DNA of 15,649 nt from Coriobacteriia bacterium (GTDB lineage Bacteria > Actinomycetota > Coriobacteriia > Anaerosomatales > Anaerosomataceae). The stretch's first letter is position 1. The number at the start of each line of letters is the position of its first letter. The position numbers and the translations under genes were made by a program. Below the pieces are notes generated by a model that ran no database searches, had not been told where the DNA came from, and worked only from the letters and a program-made list of their open reading frames with translations. Location of the stretch: the NCBI GenBank assembly GCA_016938395.1, contig JAFGUS010000152.1, positions 1 to 15,649 of the forward strand. The letters run 5' to 3'. Positions 1 to 6,314 of the stretch are shown here, piece by piece.

Positions 1-1000
1 GAGCCGCGCTGGTAACGAGCAGCGTCTTGATGTCGTGCTGGAAGTTGATGAAATCGAGGTTGTTGCGGAGCACGCGGTACGCCTCGGCGGCGGCGCTACC
101 GGGATGCGTGAGGATGCTTGCGCGCCGGCGCTCGTCTTTCTCGTACTTCTCGGCCGGCACGATGCCCAACACCGGCACCTCAAGCAGCCCCTCGAGCTCC
201 TCGGTGCTCTTGAGCGTGTTGTCGAGGTACTCGTAGAGGAAGGCCATCCCCAGCCCGAAGACGAGGCCCACCGCAAGCCCGAGCACGGTGTTGCGCATCG
301 GGCTCGGCTCAACCGGCTCGGTGGCCTCCACAGCCGGGCTCACCACGCGGCCGCTCCCGGTCTCGAGCGCCGCGTTGATGCGCAGTTCCTCGAGTTTGCC
401 CGCGAGCGTGGTGTAGCTCCCCGTGGCGATCGCCAGCTCGGCGGAAAGCTCGTCGCTCTTGCCCTCGTCCTGGATCCGGCGCCCGAGCTCCAGGATCTCG
501 TTCTTGGCAACCTCCAGGCGCAGGGCCACTTCTTCAACCGCCGCGTTGATGCTCTCGCGCTTGTAGTCACGGCTCCAGAGCACGAACTCGTCGGCGAGCG
601 TGTTGGCGATCGCCGCCGCGCGTTCGGGGTCGCGGTCCTTGACGGTGATCGTGACGATGTTGGTCTGCCCCACGGCGGAGATCGTCACGCGCTTTGCGAG
701 GTCCTCGGGCGTCTCTCCCAGCCCGAGCGTGCGGATGGTGTTCTCCACGAGCGGACGCACCTGCATGAGCTGCACCTGCGTCTGGAGCCCGCGCTCCGGC
801 TGGCTTGAGATGTCGAGCCCGATCGATCCGAAGATCTCGGTGCCGCTCCCCTTCTCGGAGATGAGCACCTTGGCCTCGCCCTCGTACACGGGCGCCTGGA
901 GCAGGCTTGCCACGAGCGCGGTTGCCGCAACGATCACCACCGCCTGGATGATGACCCACTTGCGAGCGCGGATGACGTTGAGGTAATCGCGGAGTTCCAC
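1..1000 (-). CDS. Wzz-type polysaccharide co-polymerase fused to a BY-kinase domain, 3'-truncated
   Basis: This gene probably controls chain length and export of a surface polysaccharide at the cytoplasmic membrane. The visible 333 residues begin with a short cytoplasmic segment and a first membrane helix at about 15-34. An extracytoplasmic part follows with a helical, coiled-coil-like stretch at about 150-210. A Pro-rich junction (EPVEPSPMRN, about 228-237) leads into a second membrane helix at about 238-257. After that come LEVPVLGIVP and AEAYRVLRNNL, which mark the start of a bacterial tyrosine kinase (CpsD/CapB-like) domain. The protein is cut at LLVTSAA, just where the Walker A motif should begin, so kinase activity cannot be judged. 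The GTG start at 1000 is chosen because AAGGAG lies four bases upstream (1010-1005) and the first helix follows at the right distance. The left window edge removes the C-terminus. Wzz membership is clear; the fusion is well supported by the visible sequence. Confidence 0.88.
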   Translation of the reverse strand, partial: MELRDYLNVIRARKWVIIQAVVIVAATALVASLLQAPVYEGEAKVLISEKGSGTEIFGSIGLDISSQPERGLQTQVQLMQVRPLVENTIRTLGLGETPEDLAKRVTISAVGQTNIVTITVKDRDPERAAAIANTLADEFVLWSRDYKRESINAAVEEVALRLEVAKNEILELGRRIQDEGKSDELSAELAIATGSYTTLAGKLEELRINAALETGSGRVVSPAVEATEPVEPSPMRNTVLGLAVGLVFGLGMAFLYEYLDNTLKSTEELEGLLEVPVLGIVPAEKYEKDERRRASILTHPGSAAAEAYRVLRNNLDFINFQHDIKTLLVTSAA

Positions 1001-1046
1001 GGGGCTCCTTGGGATGCTCAGCCGGTTTTCGACATCTTACAGCGTT

Positions 1047-1077
1047 CGGCCGCACACCGAGGGGCGGTGTACGGCCG
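1047..1077 (-). terminator. Intergenic hairpin between two minus-strand genes
   Basis: Two arms, CGGCCG-C-ACACCG (1047-1059) and CGGTGT-A-CGGCCG (1065-1077), pair around the five-base loop AGGGG with a single C/A mismatch. The hairpin lies after the stop of the 1110-1934 gene and before the Wzz/kinase gene. No T-run follows on either strand. It could be a weak terminator, or a leader structure of the kinase gene. Confidence 0.5.
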
Positions 1078-1109
1078 GCACGCGGGAGACCCTCAACTGA
1101 GGGACGTTC

Positions 1110-1934
1110 TCAGTTCTTAGCGAACGACGTGATGAACCAGTGCTTCACGCCGCCGATGTCCTTGCTCACGCACGTGATGGTGCCGGCAGTGCGCGGCGCG
1201 CTCCCGCCGGAAAGCGAGATCTGGATGCTGGCCGTACCCGAGCCGCCCGAGACGCCGTTGACGGTGAGCGTCTTGTAGCCGCCGTTGATGATGCCGGTGG
1301 GGATCGCCTGGTTGTTGGCCTGCGCGGTGATGATCGCGGAGATCACGCCGCTCGAGCCTTCAGGGGTGGGGGTGGCGCCGCTGTTGCCGTCGCGGGTGAT
1401 CGACGAGAAGTACCACACGCCGTTGTAGTCGCGGAGCACCATCGTGCCGGAGACCGAGCCGCTTGAGGAGTTGGCGGTCACCCGCACGCTGGCGGTGGAG
1501 CCGCTCATGGTAACCGCCCCGAGCGAGAGCGAGGAGATCTCGCCGCGGACGAGCCTGCCGATCTGCTCCTGGCTCGCCACCTGCTCGGCGTACATGCGGT
1601 ACTGCTGGTCACCCGTGGGAGGTGCGGCAACCGGAACGGCCGCGGACGACGTGTCGCCCTCGTCGGTCTCGGCGGGCTCTTCAGCCTCGGCCTCAACCGG
1701 CTCCTCGGCGGGCTCTTCGGCGGGCTCCTCCGTGGTGGTTGCGGGCGTCTCGGAGGGAACCGGGGCCACAATCTCGTCCGCGGAGCTGTCGCCCGCGATC
1801 AGGTTGGCCACCATATCCACACCGCCCACGGCGACGAACGTGCCGCCGAGAGCCCCTACCAACACGAGAATCGCCAGTGCCCCGAACAGCCGCGACTTGC
1901 TCTTCGCGACCTCATCGGTGTGCGCTGCTGCCAT
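1110..1934 (-). CDS. Membrane-anchored protein with acidic Pro/Glu linker, unknown family
   Basis: I do not recognise the family of this 274-residue protein. It has a short basic cytoplasmic N-terminus (AKSKSRLFG), one membrane helix at about residues 17-38, and then a low-complexity stretch rich in Glu, Pro, Ala and Thr at about 57-105 with repeats of EEPAEEP. A predicted extracytoplasmic domain at about 108-274 has alternating polar and hydrophobic strands with many Ser and Gly and a single Cys near the end (TITCVSKD). The layout fits an anchored secreted domain held away from the membrane by a charged spacer. It lies between the LCP-like gene and the Wzz/kinase gene on the same strand, so an envelope role is plausible but inferred only from the neighbours. 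The ATG at 1934 has a G-rich ribosome site (GGCGGGGG) just upstream. Confidence 0.75.
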   Translation of the reverse strand: MAAAHTDEVAKSKSRLFGALAILVLVGALGGTFVAVGGVDMVANLIAGDSSADEIVAPVPSETPATTTEEPAEEPAEEPVEAEAEEPAETDEGDTSSAAVPVAAPPTGDQQYRMYAEQVASQEQIGRLVRGEISSLSLGAVTMSGSTASVRVTANSSSGSVSGTMVLRDYNGVWYFSSITRDGNSGATPTPEGSSGVISAIITAQANNQAIPTGIINGGYKTLTVNGVSGGSGTASIQISLSGGSAPRTAGTITCVSKDIGGVKHWFITSFAKN

Positions 1935-2007
1935 GTCCCCCGCCTTCCGTGACGAGCCCTTGAGTGCTTCTCACGTGCGCCCCGCGCCGATGGTGCACGC
2001 AGAGCCG

Positions 2008-2013
2008 ATTATC
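2008..2013 (-). promoter_or_regulatory. Possible -10 box for the 1110-1934 gene
   Basis: The minus strand reads GATAAT inside CCGATAATCGG, about 74 bases ahead of the ATG at 1934 and just past the stop of the upstream gene. No good -35 box at 16-18 bases was found; GTGCCG lies 19 bases away. Weak candidate. Confidence 0.3.
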
Positions 2014-2029
2014 GGAATGCTACCACGTC

Positions 2030-2785
2030 TTACGGCACGTCGGTCAATGTTTCGGAAAATTCAACAAGTGCGGCCGCAGACATGTCCGTACTGATATCGG
2101 CATTCTCCGCCGCCGCCTGCAGTCCTGCAGGCCAGGCGGCCACAAGATCAACGAGCGCGCGGCCGAGCTCCTCGTCGAGCGCCGCGCGGTCGACCTCGGC
2201 CAGATACGGCGCGCCCTTGAAGACCGCCGCGAGGTCGGCACCATTAAGCGTGTTCATCCCTGAGCGGAACGTGAAGAGCGTCTCGCCGTCAAAGACCGCC
2301 ATCTCGGCGGGAAGCCTCACGCGCACGCCGCCCGCCGCGTCAACAGCGCTCGCGAGCGCAGCGGGGGTTATGGCTGCGTACGCCGGCGCGTCACCGGGAA
2401 CCTTGCCCGCACGGGCGATCGCATTGGCCACGCCCGCACCGCCCCCGAAGGGGTACGCGTCGGCAAGCGTGGCGTAGCTCGTGCCGGGAATCGTCACCGG
2501 CGTGGCGGGGCTGAGCGCCTCGGCCACAGGCGGGCTCTCGGTGAGGTCCACGAGCACGATCACCTGGGCGACCACAGCGCCGTTCTCGTCAGGCGCCGCG
2601 GCGATGAGCGCCACGCGCGAAAGGTCCTCGGGCGCCACACCGGGCCCCGCACCGATCAGGCCGGAGCGCAGGGCTGCAAGCACGCCTACGGCCACGAGCG
2701 CGAGCGCCACAACGACGGTCACGATCAGGCGCACGCGCTGCGCGCGGGCGGCGGGTGTGCGCGGGAACTCAGCAGCAGGTGTCAC
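2030..2785 (-). CDS. Membrane-anchored LCP-like protein, apparently without catalytic residues
   Basis: This 251-residue protein has a cytoplasmic N-terminus of about 18 residues, one membrane helix at about 19-40, and an extracytoplasmic domain that resembles the LytR-CpsA-Psr fold. The resemblance rests on VVAQVIVLVDL (71-81), ADAYPFGGGAGVANAI (108-123), ALASAVDAAGGVRVRLP (143-159) and LNGADLAAVF (180-189), which match the order and spacing of the usual LCP blocks. LCP enzymes attach polymers to peptidoglycan and use conserved arginines, including one in an S-I-P-R-D motif. Here that block reads VTIPGTSYATL, and the later Y-x-R-x-R block reads AVFKGAPYL, so the key arginines are missing. 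It may be a non-catalytic relative that binds lipid or polymer. The GTG start lies six bases after the amidase stop, so the two genes are very likely cotranscribed. Family assignment is by eye. Confidence 0.72.
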   Translation of the reverse strand: MTPAAEFPRTPAARAQRVRLIVTVVVALALVAVGVLAALRSGLIGAGPGVAPEDLSRVALIAAAPDENGAVVAQVIVLVDLTESPPVAEALSPATPVTIPGTSYATLADAYPFGGGAGVANAIARAGKVPGDAPAYAAITPAALASAVDAAGGVRVRLPAEMAVFDGETLFTFRSGMNTLNGADLAAVFKGAPYLAEVDRAALDEELGRALVDLVAAWPAGLQAAAENADISTDMSAAALVEFSETLTDVP

Positions 2786-2791
2786 GCAGCG

Positions 2792-3907
2792 TCACTTCCC
2801 CAGGTAGGCGAGGATACCGGCAGCGATGCCGTCTGCGAGTGTGTCCTGGTAGGTGGGGTCGGCGAGCCGCCGGTCTTCGATCGGGTTGGAGAGATACCCG
2901 GTCTCCACGAGGATAGCGGGTACCGTGGCGTAGTTGAAGCCGGAGAGGTCCGCCCGCTTCACCAGGCCCTTGTCGGCGGCGCCGGTGGCGGCGATCACCG
3001 CGGCATGCACCGCTCGGGCCGCTTCGAGGCTCGTGCGCTCGATGGGCGCCACCCAGGCGTTCCCGCCCGGGTAGAGCGTGGAGATGCCGCGCTCATCGGC
3101 GTTGGTGGAGCTGTCGGCGTGGATGCGCACGAACAGATCGGCTCCCGCCCTGTTGGCCACCTCGGCGCGCTGGCTGTTGGCGATGTCCACCTCATTGGCG
3201 CTGCGCGTCAGCACCACGGTGACGCCGCGTGCCTCGAGACGCTCCTTGACCTTGAGCGAGACGGCGAGTGTGAGCGCGTACTCGCTCTGTTTGGTGACCA
3301 CGCCCGTGCCACCGCCGGTGACCTTTGGTTTGGTCTCATTCGCGCCCGGACCGATCGGCTCGCGATCGGTGTTCGCCTGCGCCTGATGCCCGGGGTCGAT
3401 GCAGACCACGAGAGCGCGGCCGGGCGGACGCTCGGCCGTAAGCGCGGAGGCGGCGGTGCCCGCCACGCCTGCCGTGTGCGGCACGGTGGCGCCAGGATCG
3501 GCCCACACGAGATCCACGATGCTCCCCGACGTCACGCGATCCCCTGCCGCCGGGGCCTGGGCGAGCACGGTGCCGGTGGGCTCATCGCCCGGCGGGGTGG
3601 ATATGCGCACCACCTCGAGACCGGCCACGGAGAGCATCAGCTCGGCCTCCTCAAGCGGCAAGGTCGTCACGTCGGGCACCTCTACGAGGACGGCGGCGCC
3701 GGTGGCCTCGGCCGACGCGACGTCTGCGGCGGTCAGTGCCGCAAGGTCCACCTCGGCCGCGGCGGTGGGACGCGTTGCGGCGAGGGTCACACCCACGCCG
3801 ATGGCGATGACCGCTACAACGGCGGCAGCCACGCCGGATGCGACCATGAGACGCGTGCGCTTACTGCGCGCGCGCTCCATCCGCTCCGTTCTGCTGCGCA
3901 CTGCCAT
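2792..3907 (-). CDS. N-acetylmuramoyl-L-alanine amidase (Amidase_3) with PASTA domain
   Basis: This enzyme should cleave the amide bond between muramic acid and the stem peptide of peptidoglycan, outside the membrane. The 371 residues show a basic N-terminus, one membrane helix or signal anchor at about 20-43, a PASTA domain at about 75-137 (from VEVPDVTTLPLEEAEL to IVDLVWA), a short linker, and a zinc amidase domain at about 165-370. The expected zinc ligands are visible as His174 (CIDPGHQ), Glu209 (KQSEYALTLA) and His263 (RIHADS), and the catalytic Glu335 is in VETGYLSNPIED. The enzyme therefore looks active. PASTA domains bind muropeptides or uncrosslinked peptidoglycan, which would place the amidase at sites of new wall growth or division. 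It heads a probable two-gene unit with the LCP-like gene. The ATG at 3907 has only a weak ribosome site upstream. Confidence 0.95.
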   Translation of the reverse strand: MAVRSRTERMERARSKRTRLMVASGVAAAVVAVIAIGVGVTLAATRPTAAAEVDLAALTAADVASAEATGAAVLVEVPDVTTLPLEEAELMLSVAGLEVVRISTPPGDEPTGTVLAQAPAAGDRVTSGSIVDLVWADPGATVPHTAGVAGTAASALTAERPPGRALVVCIDPGHQAQANTDREPIGPGANETKPKVTGGGTGVVTKQSEYALTLAVSLKVKERLEARGVTVVLTRSANEVDIANSQRAEVANRAGADLFVRIHADSSTNADERGISTLYPGGNAWVAPIERTSLEAARAVHAAVIAATGAADKGLVKRADLSGFNYATVPAILVETGYLSNPIEDRRLADPTYQDTLADGIAAGILAYLGK

Positions 3908-3991
3908 CCGGTCACTTTCTGGTTGGTGGGCCTACGCACGCCTCGTGGGTCCGCCGTACGGGCGGGACCGACGGGTACGCGTGGCGGACAC

Positions 3992-3997
3992 AGTATA
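3992..3997 (-). promoter_or_regulatory. Probable -10 box for the amidase/LCP-like unit
   Basis: The minus strand reads TATACT, a close match to TATAAT, 85 bases ahead of the amidase ATG and after the convergent end of the upstream gene. No clear -35 box was found. The predicted leader holds an imperfect GC-rich hairpin near 3948-3970 (GGTCCGCC pairing with GGCGGGACC, one bulge). Confidence 0.4.
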
Positions 3998-4064
3998 GCG
4001 GAGCACGCGGCATGAAGCGTACGGAGCGGCTGCTACCGCTGCGCGGCGCGGGCAGGCTCGCTTG

Positions 4065-4490
4065 TCAGACGTCTTCCTCATACGCTGTGGATCGATACCA
4101 CTCAACGAACTCCGCAGGCGCGAGAACGCGTACGCCTGCGAGCGCTTCTTCCGGGAAGTGGATGCGGTTTCCGGTGACCAGACAGTCCACCATACCGGCA
4201 ACAGCGACCTCCAGAAACGGCTCGTCGTCAGGATCGGGCAACCGCACCGTTAATGGCCCCGAGGCCACCATCTCGCCGCAGACGTTGATGTAGTCGAGCA
4301 ACGCAGCGACCGAACCCGGGTCGAAGGAAAAGCGAGGACGCGCGAGAACCTCCTCGTACTCTGAGAGTATCCGCGCATCCACAGACAGACTGATCGTACC
4401 GCACGAGACCATGCGCATGATCTCACCAGGAGGACCGAACGGCGAGAGCAGCCCCGAGACGAGCACGTTCGTGTCCAGGACTATCCTCAA
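4065..4490 (-). CDS. PIN-domain ribonuclease toxin, COG1569-like
   Basis: This 141-residue protein is a PIN-domain nuclease that fills almost the whole chain. The acidic residues expected to hold the metal ion are visible: Asp6 in IVLDTNVLVSG, a Glu in ILSEYEEVLARPRF (44-47), Asp88/Asp89 in DPDDEPFLEVA, and Asp102 in VDCLVTGN. The pattern of LSPFGPPGEI near the start and LARPRF in the middle is that of the COG1569 subgroup often found as toxins. The gene starts with TTG at 4490, and its TTGA overlaps the antitoxin stop by four bases, so the two are translationally coupled. In VapC-like systems the toxin cleaves RNA and is held inactive by the partner; the RNA target of this one cannot be seen. 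All catalytic acids are present, so it looks intact. Confidence 0.9.
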   Translation of the reverse strand: MRIVLDTNVLVSGLLSPFGPPGEIMRMVSCGTISLSVDARILSEYEEVLARPRFSFDPGSVAALLDYINVCGEMVASGPLTVRLPDPDDEPFLEVAVAGMVDCLVTGNRIHFPEEALAGVRVLAPAEFVEWYRSTAYEEDV

Positions 4491-4774
4491 CGGGCGCGCG
4501 CCTTGCGCACGGCTGCGATTTCAGCAGCGATATCGGCATCCGTCAGCGAGCTTGCATCGCGCGCGACCGACGTGCGCTGCAGCGCGGCGACGGCATCGAC
4601 CGCCCGCGCCCGCCGAAAGGCTGCGAGGGACTCCTCGAGGTTCGTCTCGCTCACGGCAGCCAGTATTGCAACCGGACGACCGTTGCTTGTGATGACCATT
4701 TCACGCTCCTCAGACAGCTCCCGCCAGACGTCGGCGGACTTGCCCCGTAGATCGCGCACACTGATGAACTTCAT
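4487..4774 (-). CDS. Phd/YefM-family antitoxin
   Basis: This 95-residue protein begins with MKFISVRDLRGKSADVWREL and continues with VITSNGRPVAILAAV, the standard N-terminal DNA-binding fold of Phd/YefM antitoxins (about residues 1-45). The C-terminal half is helical, charged and Ala-rich (RRARAVDAVAALQR and ADIAAEIAAVRKARAR) and is the part expected to wrap around the toxin. Its partner is the PIN protein that starts inside its stop codon. Phd/YefM with a PIN toxin is a known pairing. The ATG at 4774 has GGAGG six bases upstream (4785-4781). A palindrome with the TGTACA core known from yefM operators lies 26 bases upstream, so autorepression by the complex is likely. Confidence 0.92.
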   Translation of the reverse strand: MKFISVRDLRGKSADVWRELSEEREMVITSNGRPVAILAAVSETNLEESLAAFRRARAVDAVAALQRTSVARDASSLTDADIAAEIAAVRKARAR

Positions 4775-4792
4775 TGAGGACCTCCAATCGTG

Positions 4793-4826
4793 ACACTAGT
4801 GTGTACACATACGTCACCCAAGTCAA
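4793..4826 (-). promoter_or_regulatory. Operator palindromes and -35 box of the Phd/PIN module
   Basis: Two perfect ten-base palindromes overlap here: ACACTAGTGT (4793-4802) and TGTGTACACA (4800-4809). The second contains TGTACA, the core described for YefM-YoeB operators. A -35-like TTGACT is on the minus strand at 4826-4821. The matching -10 would fall within the palindromes, but no hexamer there is convincing. Binding of the antitoxin here would block transcription. Confidence 0.62.
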
Positions 4827-4883
4827 GACACGCTATGGACCGCGTCTCACGCTTGTCTCGCGGTTCACTGAGCAGGACACGAC

Positions 4884-4915
4884 ACGAGGCCCCGACGCGT
4901 GTGCCGGGGCCTCGT
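4884..4915 (-). terminator. Terminator-like hairpin downstream of the CAU tRNA gene
   Basis: Eleven-base perfect arms, ACGAGGCCCCG (4884-4894) and CGGGGCCTCGT (4905-4915), enclose a ten-base loop. The hairpin begins ten bases after the tRNA 3' end in the direction of tRNA transcription. The tail on the minus strand is only moderately T-rich (GTCGTGTCCT). The stem resembles that behind tRNA-Asn at 7132-7157. Confidence 0.7.
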
Positions 4916-4925
4916 CATGGGCAAC

Positions 4926-5000
4926 TGGTGGGCCCAGCAGGATTCGAACCTGCAACCAAGGGATTATGAGTCCCCTGCTCCACCGTTGAGCTATGGGCCC
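4926..5000 (-). tRNA. tRNA with anticodon CAU, probably tRNA-Ile2, possibly elongator tRNA-Met
   Basis: The minus strand folds as a full cloverleaf of 75 bases including an encoded CCA end (4928-4926). The acceptor arms GGGCCCA and TGGGCCC pair fully. The D stem is GCTC/GAGC with a seven-base loop, the anticodon stem is GGGGA/TCCCT around CTCATAA, and the T arm is GCAGG-TTCGAAT-CCTGC. Anticodon CAU is read by elongator Met, initiator Met or lysidine-modified Ile2. The part GACTCATAATCCCTTGGT is close to the E. coli Ile2 gene as I remember it, which favours Ile2, but this is not certain. The integrase stop codon ends at 5001, directly next to the first tRNA base. Confidence 0.93.
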
Positions 5001-6134
5001 TTACTGGGGTTCTTCCTCGTGGTGGGAAGCGCTTTCCAGGCTCCGTGCCACCAACTCGCCCATGATAGCAGCATCGCGCCGGCGAGCAGCGTGCATCGGC
5101 TTGGCGTAGTGCTCCAGGAAGAACGCCGCAGAGTGGTGCCCGAGTCTCGCACTCACGCTCTCCGGGTCCGCTCCCCCGGCAAGGGCGAGGGAGCCCGATG
5201 TCGCACGAAGGTCGTGAAAGCGGCACCGTACTCCTGCCGATCGCGCCCACGCACGCCACTCGCTCGAGAACGTGTCGGGCCACCAGGGCCGCCCGTCATC
5301 ACCACAGACGAGAAGCTCGCCCCACGCAAGCACCGTTCCGTCACGGCGCATGGCCTCGGTGCGCCATGCGCTGCCAGAGCGCGCCTTGCGCTCCTCGCGC
5401 TCAGCGAGCGCCTCCCGAAGCGCCCCCGCGAGCTCCGGTGGCACGTCGATGTAGCGCTCCGTGCCCGACTTCGGCCACTCACGCATGCGGTAGCGCTCGA
5501 TCGGATCGCGAGCAGGCGCACCCCCCTCCTTGTCCCAGGCCCTGCGCACCGTGATCAGGCCGAGTTCGCGTGTGCGCTCCGCGCCGGGAAGGTCTATGTC
5601 GCGTACGTCGAGCGCGAGGATCTCGCCCCGTCGCATGCCCGTCGCGAGCGCCAGCAACGCCGGGAGATACAGACGCCGCGCGCGACCCTGAGTGCGCCCG
5701 AGTTCCGCGAGGAGTTGTGCTGCATCCGCAGGCTCAAGCGCGTTCACGCGTCGGCGCCGCGTGCGCGGCCGGTCCACGCCATCCCCAGCGACGAGCACGT
5801 TGCGGTCGACCCGCCCGAGCGCGACCGCCTTGTTAAGCGCCATACGGAGTGTGACATGGGTGAGCTCCCGCGAGCGCACGGAGAGTCCCAGCCCGCCCTG
5901 CTCGCGCGGCGTGCCCATGCGGAGATAGAGCGCAGTGACATCCTCCGCACGCAGCCGTACGAGTTCGATCTCTCCGAGGCCGGGTTTCAGGTAGCGGCGT
6001 ACATGACCCCGGTAGCTCGTCACGGTTGACGCGGCGAGCTCGCCGTCTCGGACCTTCGGCTCGACGTAGACGGCAAGCCACTCGTCGAGCCACTCGGCGA
6101 CCGTCTGTCGACCGCGCCGAACCGTCTTGCGCAC
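5001..6134 (-). CDS. Tyrosine site-specific integrase
   Basis: This 377-residue protein is a tyrosine recombinase of the phage/integrative-element type. An N-terminal SAM-like core-binding domain spans about residues 12-115 (VAEWLDEWLAVYVEPKV and TSYRGHVRRYLKPGLGEIEL), and the catalytic domain spans about 130-350. All expected catalytic residues are visible: Arg168 (ATGMRRGEILAL), Lys222 (WPKSGTERYIDVP), His307 and Arg310 (FHDLRATSG), His333 (LGHHSAAFFLEHYAK) and the nucleophile Tyr343. It therefore looks complete and active. The GTG at 6134 follows a GAGGGGGG ribosome site. Its stop codon touches the 5' end of the CAU tRNA gene, which is read in the same direction. No excisionase, relaxase or phage structural gene is in the window, so the size of any element is unknown. 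A possible -10-like TATCAT for the tRNA lies inside the gene at 5067-5062. Confidence 0.95.
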   Translation of the reverse strand: MRKTVRRGRQTVAEWLDEWLAVYVEPKVRDGELAASTVTSYRGHVRRYLKPGLGEIELVRLRAEDVTALYLRMGTPREQGGLGLSVRSRELTHVTLRMALNKAVALGRVDRNVLVAGDGVDRPRTRRRRVNALEPADAAQLLAELGRTQGRARRLYLPALLALATGMRRGEILALDVRDIDLPGAERTRELGLITVRRAWDKEGGAPARDPIERYRMREWPKSGTERYIDVPPELAGALREALAEREERKARSGSAWRTEAMRRDGTVLAWGELLVCGDDGRPWWPDTFSSEWRAWARSAGVRCRFHDLRATSGSLALAGGADPESVSARLGHHSAAFFLEHYAKPMHAARRRDAAIMGELVARSLESASHHEEEPQ

Positions 6135-6163
6135 ACGTCCCCCCTCTCAACGCACCCGTCGCA

Positions 6164-6181
6164 CGTGCGTCCGGACGCACG
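6164..6181. repeat. Perfect 18-base palindrome upstream of the integrase
   Basis: CGTGCGTCCGGACGCACG is a perfect palindrome ending 30 bases ahead of the integrase start. It could be an operator, or a recombinase or excisionase arm-type binding site. No function is shown by the sequence itself. Confidence 0.6.
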
Positions 6182-6279
6182 ATCGTACGCTCATGTCCTT
6201 AACCGGCACACAACACGATTCAAACTCATCGGTCGGCGGCCGTTCGTGGAGCCCGGCTCGACGAGATCGCGACGCGCTC

Positions 6280-6308
6280 TTGCCGAGGGTTCGCAGATTT
6301 GCTAACCT
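6280..6308 (+). promoter_or_regulatory. Promoter and operator of the HigB/HigA-like module
   Basis: TTGCCG (6280-6285) and TAACCT (6303-6308) are separated by 17 bases. Transcription would start about seven bases on, at or next to the ATG at 6315, and there is no ribosome site before that ATG, so a leaderless message is likely. An inverted repeat, GGTTCGCA (6288-6295) and TGCTAACC (6300-6307) with one mismatch, covers the spacer and -10 and is a good site for the HTH antitoxin. Confidence 0.55.
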
Positions 6309-6314
6309 TACGGC

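Noticed and set aside
35..808. Plus-strand open frame opposite the Wzz/kinase gene
   Set aside because: The opposite strand carries a recognisable Wzz domain with a ribosome site; this frame has no such support.
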